Source of the DNA: 20CM-2-55-15 sp963738025
GTDB taxonomy: Bacteria; Acidobacteriota; Terriglobia; 20CM-2-55-15
Assembly (NCBI GenBank): GCA_963738025.1
Contig: CAVTWA010000011.1
Coordinates: 706,477 to 770,476 of the forward strand
DNA: 64,000 bases
Direction: 5' to 3'
The notes beneath the pieces are model-generated. The model did not search any database, was not told the origin of the DNA, and saw only the letters and a program-made list of their open reading frames with translations. Shown here piece after piece: positions 50,817-58,886 of the stretch. The translations under genes and the position numbers were made by a program. Every line of letters begins with the position of its first letter. Position 1 is the stretch's first letter.

Positions 50817-51569
50817 CAGGGCCACCACGGCCAGGTATAAGAGTCCTGTTGCCGCCTGCGTGTGGCGGATCTTCAACGTGCTCCAGATCATCGCGGCCAG
50901 GACAATCGGTACCAGAACGCCGAAAATCAGCCGCGGCCAGAAGAAGATCCCCTGCTCGACCATCAATTCCCTCAAGACGGCGGCCAGAGGAACTCGCTTT
51001 TCGACCTGAAGCACGACAAGCGATACGAGAATCGTCACAACGCGGATACCGATCGCTCCCATCAATACTTTCGTCAGGCGTTTGAGTGGATCGATTGAGA
51101 GTCCCGGGATGACCAGATACCAGTGGCCGAAAACCATGGTCAGCATCACGGAACCCAGCAGCGCGGTCGCCGCCATGTGGTTGACCAGCAGAATCCACTT
51201 TTCCCAACCGCCAAGCGCCATCAACTGCGTGAACGCCAGCGAATCGGTGGCCACCGAAATCAGGCCTGTCACTGTCGCGCTAATGAGAAGAATCGATGCC
51301 GCCGTGAATTTGTCGATGTCCACCACCCGGTTGTAGATCGCCGTCAGGATCGCCGAGGCTAAAAGAAACACCACCGGCAGCTGGCTTTGCCGCACCGGCG
51401 AGGGAAACAGAAAATTGAAGCCCAGGATGACGCCCAGCAGAATCGCTGCCGTCAGACTGGCAAACTTGAAAAAGCTGTTACCGATGCTGCGGGGTGAAAT
51501 GAATAAAAGGGTCAGCATCATACCGACGCCGAGCTGGGAAAATAAGAAAAAGAATGTGGAACTGATCAT
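50760..51569 (-). CDS. Multispanning membrane protein, unknown
   Basis: 269 residues from the ATG at 51569 (MISSTFFFLFSQLGVGMMLT), with seven to eight hydrophobic helices and few charged residues. Conserved-looking stretches are FFKFASLTAAILLGVILGFN, GWEKWILLVNHMAATALLGS, and EQGIFFWPRLIFGVLVPIVL. The frame extends 36 codons upstream through the end of the HD gene, without support. The His in VNHMAAT and GHWYLV may be heme or quinone contacts, which would suit a cytochrome-like membrane subunit; this is only suggestive. Confidence 0.7.
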   Translation of the reverse strand: MISSTFFFLFSQLGVGMMLTLLFISPRSIGNSFFKFASLTAAILLGVILGFNFLFPSPVRQSQLPVVFLLASAILTAIYNRVVDIDKFTAASILLISATVTGLISVATDSLAFTQLMALGGWEKWILLVNHMAATALLGSVMLTMVFGHWYLVIPGLSIDPLKRLTKVLMGAIGIRVVTILVSLVVLQVEKRVPLAAVLRELMVEQGIFFWPRLIFGVLVPIVLAAMIWSTLKIRHTQAATGLLYLAVVALLFGEFFSKFLLFSVNIAL

Positions 51570-51612
51570 CAGAGTTAATGGACAGTGGGTGGCTGTGCGT
51601 CCTTGTGTCTTT

Positions 51613-52863
51613 TCATTCGAATCCGATATATGCGGCCGCAGCCGTCTGGACCCGGTCCCGCCGGTCCCAGACATCACGGTCGATCAGCACATAGAACTTC
51701 CATAGTCCCTTGTGCTTGTCCTTCAGTATACGAATTTCTTCATTGTTACTTCCGGACAAAGGCGAAATCTGGCCCCGCTCCAGCCGTGCCGGAACTTCGG
51801 CCTCGGACAACGACATGCCGAACGACGGGCAATAAATAATGATTTCATGCGGTTGAATGCCCGATGCCCGGGCGATCGTTTTCTCAGCCGCTTCCCTGGC
51901 CTCGACATCGTTATGAAACCGGTTGACGATGTCCTGACGGCGCTTTTCGCCGATCTCGGTCGTGAGCACGAAACAGGCTCGATAAAGTTGCCGGGCATCC
52001 AGCCGATTCAGCAGATGCGAGACGGTTGCATTTCGCGTATAGAGCTCGCGCAGGGTCCAGATCAACGTTTCATCTTTCAGGGTTCGAAGTTCTTCAACAG
52101 TCATTCCTTCCCGGAGCGCCAGCTCGACAGCCTTCGAGATCATGGAACCGGAGGCGATTTTGGTATGGTGAAAGTAGACCCGTTCCGAGAGTGTGTAGCG
52201 GATTCGAAGCAGGTTCACCAGCTCGGATAACGTGTCCAGCCGTATGGTCCCGTTTTTCTCCACGTTCACCACCAGGCGATTGCTGTCGATGATGAAGGAT
52301 TCGAAAATCCGCGGGTCGTAGTATTGCGACAGCCCGCAGAAATACGTGTCGCGGCGCAGGTAGTCGAGGAGATCCGCGCTGATCGCGCCGCCGACGATGT
52401 CGGATGCATAGGTCTCGTTGCCTTTGATGACGTCGATCACGGCGTCCTGCAGGCCTTCGCGCTTCAGAATGCGTCCCACCGCGGAACGCCGGTAGAAGTA
52501 ATCGACCCGCTCTTCGTCCTTGTCGTGTCTGGGAAGAACCCGCCGCTCATCTTCCAGAGTGTGACCAAACGGAATGTGCGTCAGGTCATGCAGCAATGCC
52601 GATACTCGAATGACATTCTCGTCATCGGCGGACACCACCGCCGTACGGCGGACAGCGTTCAGTATCCGATGGGCCATCCAGGAGGTGCCGAGGGAATGCT
52701 CGAAACGCGTATGAACTGCCGACGGAAAGACCAGGTAAGCCGTGCCGAGTTGTTTGATGCCCCGCAGCCGCTGGAATTCCGGGGTGTCCATCAATTCGAT
52801 TTCAAGCGAAGTGACTTCGATGTCCCCGTGAACCGCATCGCGGATCAGTTTCTTTTTAGCCAT
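51613..52863 (-). CDS. HD-domain phosphohydrolase (SAMHD1-like)
   Basis: 416 residues: MAKKKLIRDAVHGDIEVTSL, TPEFQRLRGIKQLGTAYLVF and the HD metal site in AVHTRFEHSLGTSWMAHRIL and VSALLHDLTHIPFGHTLED, followed by ISADLLDYLRRDTYFCGLSQ, the SAMHD1/dGTPase-like signature. Members hydrolyse dNTPs or related nucleotides; some act in defence, but no defence genes surround it. ATG with no obvious ribosome binding site. It is divergent from the 87-residue gene. Confidence 0.9.
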   Translation of the reverse strand: MAKKKLIRDAVHGDIEVTSLEIELMDTPEFQRLRGIKQLGTAYLVFPSAVHTRFEHSLGTSWMAHRILNAVRRTAVVSADDENVIRVSALLHDLTHIPFGHTLEDERRVLPRHDKDEERVDYFYRRSAVGRILKREGLQDAVIDVIKGNETYASDIVGGAISADLLDYLRRDTYFCGLSQYYDPRIFESFIIDSNRLVVNVEKNGTIRLDTLSELVNLLRIRYTLSERVYFHHTKIASGSMISKAVELALREGMTVEELRTLKDETLIWTLRELYTRNATVSHLLNRLDARQLYRACFVLTTEIGEKRRQDIVNRFHNDVEAREAAEKTIARASGIQPHEIIIYCPSFGMSLSEAEVPARLERGQISPLSGSNNEEIRILKDKHKGLWKFYVLIDRDVWDRRDRVQTAAAAYIGFE

Positions 52864-52890
52864 GCAAGGTTTAGGATCTTATAAGAAGCG

Positions 52891-53154
52891 ATGGCAATCC
52901 ATTCTATTTCCCACACATTCTTTGATATCGAACTCGAGCAGATCAGCTCACCTGACGAAAGTCATCTCGTCAAAATCCTTTCGGTGGACGGGCGGCGTTT
53001 CACCTACGAACTTCGGGCGCCTCTGACCGAAGAAGCAGTTAACTATATTAAAAGCCTGTTGGATGCAGTCGTATTTAATGACGTTGTGATCGAATCGGCT
53101 AATGGAGAATTCGAGGTTCGGGAACCGACAACGCGATTAAAAAAGCATTCTTGA
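52891..53154 (+). CDS. Hypothetical protein, 87 aa
   Basis: A small alpha/beta protein (MAIHSISHTFFDIELEQISS, RRFTYELRAPLTEEAVNYIK, NGEFEVREPTTRLKKHS) without motifs I recognise. It lies 25 bp upstream of lepB and may be co-transcribed with it. No signal peptide. Confidence 0.7.
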   Translation: MAIHSISHTFFDIELEQISSPDESHLVKILSVDGRRFTYELRAPLTEEAVNYIKSLLDAVVFNDVVIESANGEFEVREPTTRLKKHS

Positions 53155-53179
53155 CCGGCCCTGTCGCTAAAATGAGATT

Positions 53180-53836
53180 ATGAAGAAACGCATCTGGGAT
53201 TCGGTAAAAAGCTTCGGTTCGACGATCGTCTTCGTCTGGGTGTTTACTCACAGCGTCGCACAGGCGACCGTCGTTCCCACGGAATCGATGACTCCGACGA
53301 TTCTCGTCGGCGACCATTTCTTTCTCGATAAGCTCGCATTTCCGGCAAACTATCCCGAAGCTGTTCAGAAATACCTCCCGGCCCGGACCATCCGTCGCGG
53401 TGAGATCATGGCCCTCTGGTCCCCGGAGACTCCCGATATGCGGCTGGTAAAACGAGTCATCGGTCTGCCGGGCGAGACACTGGAAATCCGCCATCGCGAC
53501 GTATACATCAATGGCCAGAAGCTGGACGAACCGTATGCGGTCCATAACGACCCGGCTCAATTCGATCGCCGGGACAACTTCGGCCCGATCATGCTGGGCC
53601 CGGACCAATTCTTCATGATGGGCGACAACCGCGACAACAGCTACGACAGCCGTTTCTGGGGTCCCGCCTCTCGTCAGAGCTTCATCGGCAAACCGCTGTT
53701 CATCTACTGGTCCTATGACGACGATCCGTACACGCATCAGTTGACCGCGACGGAATGGGTCGAACACTCCGCTTCCGTCGCCGCCCACTTCCTGACGCGT
53801 ACCCGATGGCTGCGCACTGGCACCGTCCTCCGGTAG
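53180..53836 (+). CDS. lepB: Signal peptidase I
   Basis: 218 residues. One N-terminal membrane helix (SFGSTIVFVWVFTHSVAQAT) precedes the S26 catalytic boxes: Ser36 in VVPTESMTPTILVGDHFFLD, and Lys91 in DMRLVKRVIGLPGETLEIRH. Box E follows in DQFFMMGDNRDNSYDSRFWG. It cleaves signal peptides of exported proteins on the outer face of the membrane, relevant to the many exported proteins encoded nearby. Last confident core gene before the right-hand accessory region. Confidence 0.95.
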   Translation: MKKRIWDSVKSFGSTIVFVWVFTHSVAQATVVPTESMTPTILVGDHFFLDKLAFPANYPEAVQKYLPARTIRRGEIMALWSPETPDMRLVKRVIGLPGETLEIRHRDVYINGQKLDEPYAVHNDPAQFDRRDNFGPIMLGPDQFFMMGDNRDNSYDSRFWGPASRQSFIGKPLFIYWSYDDDPYTHQLTATEWVEHSASVAAHFLTRTRWLRTGTVLR

Positions 53837-54150
53837 GCCCCGGACTTGACGATTGCCCCAGCGCTTTCATCGCCGGCCTCAAATCACAGTGCGTCGCTGG
53901 CTATAGGACTCTCTGTTTCTCGGAGCTCTAGCCCGGATCTCTCATGAACATAGGTGGGTGTTGGATAAGCCACTTCGGGGCAAAACTCGTTAAAAATTCA
54001 GGCTAGGCGTGCGAAAGCCTACCCCTCAGCTCCAAAGTAGAACGCATTGTAGTTTTTCAATTTAACAACCGAAGGTGCCGGCTTGAGTCGGGATCTCAAG
54101 TCTCAAATGCGGAATTTACAAGGAAGTCGATGTACTTGAAACCGGCAAAT
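53837..54150. other. No gene seen
   Basis: The interval after lepB contains no convincing frame, RNA gene or strong terminator. It marks the passage from the core part to the accessory region. Confidence 0.6.
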
Positions 54151-54396
54151 TCAAGCGGCAGTCGTCGGCTTGTCCCTTTCAGTTTCAGATGGAGCAGGTT
54201 CGCACTCGAATTTCTGCCAGGTGGATCTAAGGCCATTGTATGCACGAACCTTCCGCTTTCGATTGATTGTGAGCACCGCGCTATAACTGCACTGCATCCG
54301 GGCGGCTATCTCCGAAATCGTCATCTCAGTTTCTGAAAGTAATAACTCGATTCGTCGAATCTCTTCTTCACTGAAATATCGTCCCTGCACTGCCAT
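54151..54396 (-). CDS. Small HTH DNA-binding protein
   Basis: 81 residues: FSEEEIRRIELLLSETEMTI, then SEIAARMQCSYSAVLTINRK, a helix-turn-helix of the sigma-region-4 or resolvase kind, and a basic tail. GGAGAGAC lies right before the ATG. Such stand-alone HTH proteins are common on mobile DNA. Target unknown. Confidence 0.75.
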   Translation of the reverse strand: MAVQGRYFSEEEIRRIELLLSETEMTISEIAARMQCSYSAVLTINRKRKVRAYNGLRSTWQKFECEPAPSETERDKPTTAA

Positions 54397-54621
54397 CGTC
54401 TCTCCGATTCAGGAATTTTAAATATGTCCATCCGACCCACCCATGCACTGCAGAGTATGGGATCGGACATCGACAAGCTTGCCAGGGGATGTTGTCGAAA
54501 CTGTTACCTGCTTTTGAAGAAATGATTAAATCTAGTTAGAGCGCGCCTCATCCCAGCGTCCGCACACTCGGTTACAACAGAACGTTAATCATGGTACATA
54601 TGATCATAAGTCAACGACCCG

Positions 54622-54855
54622 TCATTTCTGGCGCAAAGCGAAACGTGTCTTCCAGAATCGAGCACCACACACGCGACAGCGGAACGGCAAGATAAACCAG
54701 GACAAAGACTTTTCTAAATGCCTCCGATGGGAGCCTCGAGTGTCGATCGCCCCACATTTACGGCACGGCGGGTGAAGTATTATTGGTCTTGTGACGCCGT
54801 CGGTGTCGGATACGGATCGAAGCGGGACCGCTTTTACCGCTTGTTTCAAGCCCAT
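54622..54855 (-). CDS. Small zinc-ribbon protein
   Basis: 77 residues with two CxxC pairs, PPCRKCGAID and RCRVCGARFWKTR, linked by a basic segment (RGSHRRHLEKSLSWFILPF). This matches a family of small zinc-ribbon proteins with 'CxxC...HRSRRRGFxERLLS...PYRCxxCGxRF' known from soil bacteria. Start uncertain; the true start may be closer to the first CxxC. Function unknown, perhaps nucleic-acid binding. Confidence 0.65.
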   Translation of the reverse strand: MGLKQAVKAVPLRSVSDTDGVTRPIILHPPCRKCGAIDTRGSHRRHLEKSLSWFILPFRCRVCGARFWKTRFALRQK

Positions 54856-55461
54856 ATGTGACCACTTGAGGTGGCAACACGAATTCCAAAGCTGATGTCA
54901 ACTCTACCAAGCGGTTGCGATGCGTCCTATTCATGTCGGAACGGGGAAAGTGGAATTTTTACCGTACTGTGCCAGTATTTCACCTATGGTTGAACGCTGA
55001 TGTCGTCGCTCGGCGATGCCGGTTCGCGATACGCCAACTCACTCGCCCGTATAAACAACAATGTGGTTATTCCTGGCCCAAAATCAGGTTTTAATTTAAT
55101 ACCCCGCGCGATCGCTAAGCGCGAGAACGAAGTACTTCAACCCCCGCCCGGACGAAATGTTTTGGTGCCGGCCTTCCCAGCCCAGTCTTACGCAAATGCG
55201 CTGGAATCTTTCGTCATGAATTCGAGCAACAGCCAGAAGACGACGACGTTGACCACTGGCGCCTTACTTCTATTGATGGGTCTAAGGCCGCAGAAATGAC
55301 AGCCGTTATGCGGACCTTTCTGTAGAATATAAGCGCGAAGCCGTTGCTGGCCTGCCTCAGTTTGAAGAAGCCGCTACAGAGCAGAGTTACAACAAATTCC
55401 GGAAGAAACGAATTCGACAACTGTGGTAGCCTTTGCTAGGTAGTTGATTTAATTCCCTTTT
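54856..55461. other. No confident gene before the tRNA
   Basis: A plus-strand frame at 55000-55299 is open but shows no motif or ribosome binding site. Sequence composition is unlike the core part. It may be debris of an earlier insertion to the left of tRNA-Gln. Confidence 0.4.
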
Positions 55462-55532
55462 TGGGACGTCGTCCAACGGTAGGACAGCAGACTCTGGATC
55501 TGCTTATCGGGGTTCGAATCCCTGCGTCCCAG
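55462..55532 (+). tRNA. tRNA-Gln (CTG anticodon)
   Basis: The acceptor TGGGACG pairs with CGTCCCA, the discriminator is G, the D arm is GTCGTCCAACGGTAGGACA, the anticodon loop is CTCTGGA with CTG, and the T arm is GGGGTTCGAATCCC. The U1-A72 pair is typical of bacterial tRNA-Gln. CCA is not encoded. A tyrosine-integrase pseudogene ends inside it on the other strand, the classical layout of a tRNA attachment site. Confidence 0.95.
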
Positions 55533-56100
55533 TTATAGAAAACAAAGAATTTGCCGCAGAGAAGGAAACCGGCACGGTCGCAGAATTCGCGTCGTTGCCA
55601 GTTTGTTGCCTGTTTGCCAAAAGTTCTGCCGCTTCCGCCTTCTGAACCTCCAGAACTTTCTTCGCCGCATGATTTGGCGAAAAATGCGAGTAACGCATGG
55701 TCGTTTCAATATCTCGGTGACCCAGAAGCCCCTGTACGGTTCGGATGTCCATCCCGTGCAGGACCCATTGCGTTGCCCGAAAGTGACGCAAGTCATGGAA
55801 TCCTACCCAGGGCAGCTTCGCGTCCTTCCGCCCTTGGTATAACGGCCGGCGGGGCGCTTTGACCACCCCGCGAGTTTCCACGTTCACAAAGACGAACGGG
55901 ACGCGAATGATTCGGGGTAGCGATTCGAAAAGTTGAATCGCATAATCCGTCAGTGGAATTTCCCGCGTTTTGTAATTCTTCGACGCTTGTACGGTCAGGT
56001 TCCGGTGCGGGATGCTGATGTGTTCCCATTTCAGCCGGAGCCTGTCCCTGGCGAATTACACAATGCCAGCAATTCCAGCCCATTTTGTGATATGCCAGGG
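55504..56100 (-). pseudogene. Truncated, frameshifted tyrosine integrase at tRNA-Gln
   Basis: The frame from 56055 down reads RDRLRLKWEHISIPHRNLTV, IPLTDYAIQLFESLPRIIRV and the catalytic C-terminal part GFHDLRHFRATQWVLHGMDI, LLGHRDIETTMRYSHF with the HxLRH arginine, GH and the nucleophile Tyr. Its stop lies inside the tRNA (55504). Upstream, LELLALCNS is in another frame, and beyond about 56100 the gene gives way to an IS fragment. The N-terminal domains are missing. It is the remnant of an element integrated at the tRNA 3' end. Confidence 0.85.
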
Positions 56101-56169
56101 AACAGGTGGCGGAGGCACTGTCGAGGGTTGTACCAGACCGCTGTCGCCGCATGATTCATGAATTCGCCA
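56097..56169 (+). mobile_element. Fragment of IS transposase C-terminus and end
   Basis: On the plus strand the frame ending at 56154 reads RWRRHCRGLYQTAVAA, nearly the same as the C-terminus of the transposase at 58243 (RWQKHCRGLYQTPIAA). The bases after the stop up to AATTCGCCA (56169) match the end of that IS. So a second copy of this IS once lay here, and only about 70 bp of its 3' end remain, cutting into the integrase gene. Confidence 0.7.
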
Positions 56170-56427
56170 TGCATGATGGTATCGGTCGGTACTCTGGCAT
56201 CAGTCGGGGCGACCAGCGGCGTTCGATGATGGAGGACGAACGGTAGGGTAGCCCGCGGGAACCTTGGGATTACTTGTGAACCCCTGGTCATCGCATTCTG
56301 TAGGGCGGCAGCAAGCTTCGAAGGACGACCGCCGGCATGGACTGAAGCCACTCAGGTCGTCTTCGAAACTGACCACGTTTTAATTTAGCCCAGGAAGTCG
56401 CATTGGTAAATCACCGCTGGCGCGATT

Positions 56428-56976
56428 CTATCCATCATCCTTACTCTGTCGCTCAGGTGTGAAAGCGAATCCGATCCGTCTGGACGGAGGCACGGGCTCA
56501 GGCGCCATTAGTTCGCGGATCGCTTCGAATACGGCACGAAATTGCTCATCATATTTTTGTTCCAATTCATTAAGGCGGCGAGCGAGGTCTGCATGCGTGG
56601 GAAGCATCGCTCGCAGGCGCACGAACGCTCTCATAATCGCAATGTTCACTTCTATAGCGCGTTCGCTGTTGAGAACACTGGATAACATCGACACACCCTG
56701 CTCGGTGAAGGCGAATGGTGGTGTGCGCCGGCCACCGCGGCCTTTTGCTCTTGCATTTTGCAATAGCAAAGATTGCGTCTCTTCGCGACTCAGCTGAAAC
56801 ATGAAATCTTCCGCAAAGCGCTTCAGGTTCCGGCGGACCGCGAGATTCAGATTGCCGGTCGTGACACCGTAAAGCTCGGCCAGGTCCGCGTCCAGCATGA
56901 CCTTGTGCTCAAAGATCAGGTAGATTTTCTGTTCGATTAGCTCACGTGGTACGGATGGGGGAAGGGTCTTTGGCAT
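56428..56976 (-). CDS. ORF6N-domain protein
   Basis: 182 residues: SVPRELIEQKIYLIFEHKVM, LDADLAELYGVTTGNLNLAV and RRNLKRFAEDFMFQLSREET are the ORF6N DNA-binding domain of phage and mobile-element proteins. TPPFAFTEQGVSMLSSVLNS and a C-terminal coiled-coil-like helix (LARRLNELEQKYDEQFRAVF) follow. Role unknown; related proteins are phage antirepressors. The only intact gene of its element. Confidence 0.9.
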   Translation of the reverse strand: MPKTLPPSVPRELIEQKIYLIFEHKVMLDADLAELYGVTTGNLNLAVRRNLKRFAEDFMFQLSREETQSLLLQNARAKGRGGRRTPPFAFTEQGVSMLSSVLNSERAIEVNIAIMRAFVRLRAMLPTHADLARRLNELEQKYDEQFRAVFEAIRELMAPEPVPPSRRIGFAFTPERQSKDDG

Positions 56977-57522
56977 CGAGAAAGTTCTACATCATTTCTA
57001 CATCATTAAGAGATGGTTCGATGCAAGACCGCGAAGATTCTGTGGAATTCATTGACTCAAAATGAAGGCCATAGGCGCCGTTGTTCTTTGTTTTCAATTG
57101 AGCGCCAATTTCCCAAGCTGGCAGTCAAGACTTCGCTCTCCTGTTCCCCATATTCGAATCAAAGCCTTACACGCCAACACGTTATCCCGTTTCCGATTGA
57201 ACTCCGTTCACTTCAAGCTGGCAGTCATTTTTCGGCAAATTATGAATGACTGCCAGCTTGGAAGTTCAGAGCCTTCAGAATTGACGCACACGGTGCGTGC
57301 TCTGGGCGTCGTGACCGGTGGGTAGGCGGATCGATCGTGCTTCTCTCGTCTTCTGTTTTGGCGCGGCGGATGGACCACATCGCTTCGAGAGGACAAGAGC
57401 CGATGAAAAGAGCCAGGACAGCTGCGGACTGTGCAACTGTGTGCAACTGTATTGCATCCTTTGAATCCGAGGAGAATAATGCAAGGCACAACGTCTCTTG
57501 AAATTCAAAAGGAGGATCGCGT
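56977..57522. other. Non-coding stretch with a 15-bp-stem hairpin
   Basis: AAGCTGGCAGTCATT (57215-57229) and AATGACTGCCAGCTT (57245-57259) form a perfect hairpin, and AAGCTGGCAGTCA also occurs at 57115-57127. No gene can be supported. The strong ribosome binding site of the next gene (AAAGGAGGATCG) closes the interval. Confidence 0.6.
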
Positions 57523-57981
57523 ATGTGCGATTATTCACTGCACGGCATACAGAATCGCCTTGCCGAAAAAGACGAGGTATTGGTGGTACATCGGTTCAAT
57601 ACGGGGTCAAAAGGACTCACGTCGCCTGCGGACCTGAACGTCGACCCGCCCAAACGGAAAGGCTGGATGGCGCTCTTCGCGAGCAAGATTACCGTTGTGC
57701 AGCCCCGGGTTTGTGCGGTGTGCATTCCTGACGGGGCGAAACTCAGGCTCTATGGCATTTCGGGAAAGCTGCAACACGCGCATGACTTGAACTTCACCGA
57801 AGCCGTCACCTTCCGCCAGCTTTCGACGGATGCCCAAACCTACCGCGATGCCGTTGAGTTCAGGAATGGAGTAAAAGTCCGCTTGCAGGATCTGGAAGAA
57901 GGTCAGCGTGTCGAGGTCGTGGCGCTCGCGACGGAAGAGGCCCATCGTCCGACGGAAACGCCGGTTTCGGGCCAGATCTAA
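57523..57981 (+). CDS. Conserved-looking hypothetical protein (MCDYSL type)
   Basis: 152 residues beginning MCDYSLHGIQNRLAEKDEVL and VVHRFNTGSKGLTSPADLN, a start pattern I recall from a conserved family of unknown function in soil bacteria. The middle (ITVVQPRVCAVCIPDGAKLR) holds two Cys close together. AAAGGAGGATCG lies upstream, so it is strongly translated. The interval to 58226 downstream has open frames on both strands but none I can call. Confidence 0.75.
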   Translation: MCDYSLHGIQNRLAEKDEVLVVHRFNTGSKGLTSPADLNVDPPKRKGWMALFASKITVVQPRVCAVCIPDGAKLRLYGISGKLQHAHDLNFTEAVTFRQLSTDAQTYRDAVEFRNGVKVRLQDLEEGQRVEVVALATEEAHRPTETPVSGQI

Positions 57982-58242
57982 GCGGAGCGGAGTCGGCACT
58001 CGCACCTGCATAACCAGCTTGGGAAAGTCTTTGTTGATGCCCGAGATCCGGCCCCGATGGTATACGGTCCGGCTTAACGGCATTGCCGAAGGCAACTACC
58101 TTCTTACTGGCGCCAATGTGCCGTCCGCCTCCAAAGCCTATGACGCCGACAGCTATATCGCGAGAGCTACTCAAAACGGGCACGATGCGTTGAAGGAGGG
58201 TATCGCTGTTTCCAGGAACCTGTTCATGGCGAATTGATAAAA

Positions 58243-58377
58243 TCACGCGGCAATCGGCGTTTGGTACAACCCACGACAGTGCTTCTGCCACCGATACGAA
58301 GCAAAGCTTATCGGTGATGCCGGTCCGCCGGGAGTTGGCAGGCGACCATCTAACCCGGCATGCGTCCGGTACTCGTT
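58243..58377 (-). pseudogene. 3' part of the interrupted IS transposase
   Basis: This part reads NEYRTHAGLDGRLPTPGGPA and SFASYRWQKHCRGLYQTPIA, the usual end of rve-type transposases. It lacks a start and joins in frame with the 5' part at 60977 when the inserted element is removed (FQNYLN + EYRTHAG). Between it and the 5' part lies the serine-recombinase element. Confidence 0.85.
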
Positions 58378-58457
58378 AAACAAGTCAACAACGAAATACC
58401 CATATTTCCGAAACGCGAACAGTCCATTATCCATGGCATCCATGGCGCAATCGTTCA

Positions 58458-58886
58458 GTGTTTGTTGATGCCAGAGTAGAGAAGAATGTTCGCGTCATGT
58501 TTCGGTGCCATGTTGAAGAGACCGCGCACGGTAGCGCGTTGGAGATACCGGAATGGATGTTCGATTCATCCTGCCGAACGATGTGTCCGGTCGATGCGCC
58601 CGTCGTCAGCTGCCAAGCGCTACGGAGTCTCAAAGAGCTGCTTGCCGGCGCCTCCCGTCATGACCCCATGGTGAAGGAAGCTCAGCGTTTCGAAGGAGGC
58701 GCTGATGCAACGGACACCGAATCCAAGACGATCTCAATTGGAATTATTCCATCCATCAACACCGATTCCGGGGTGGGCAGCAATGCCCCCGGAGGTAAAG
58801 CAAAAGACGATCCGGCTGCTATCACGATTGTTACGCCAGCATTGGGAAAACCAACGCAGTCTTCAAAACAAGGAGGCCGGCGATGA
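58458..58886 (+). CDS. Accessory protein of the recombinase element
   Basis: 142 residues from GTG 58458 (or 129 from the ATG at 58497): FRCHVEETAHGSALEIPEWM, FDSSCRTMCPVDAPVVSCQA and LRSLKELLAGASRHDP, then a disordered Ser/Gly-rich tail. The stop overlaps the recombinase ATG (ATGA), so translation is coupled. I recall similar 'ALEIPEWMFD...C..M' frames in front of large serine recombinases in other bacteria, which would make it a real accessory gene; the role is unknown. Confidence 0.65.
   Translation: MFVDARVEKNVRVMFRCHVEETAHGSALEIPEWMFDSSCRTMCPVDAPVVSCQALRSLKELLAGASRHDPMVKEAQRFEGGADATDTESKTISIGIIPSINTDSGVGSNAPGGKAKDDPAAITIVTPALGKPTQSSKQGGRR

Noticed and set aside
55000..55299. Plus-strand frame left of tRNA-Gln
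   Set aside because: No start signal or motif; probably chance in debris.
57860..58291. Minus-strand 143-codon frame next to the IS
   Set aside because: It overlaps the end of the plus-strand gene at 57523-57981 and the IS end and shows no family pattern.
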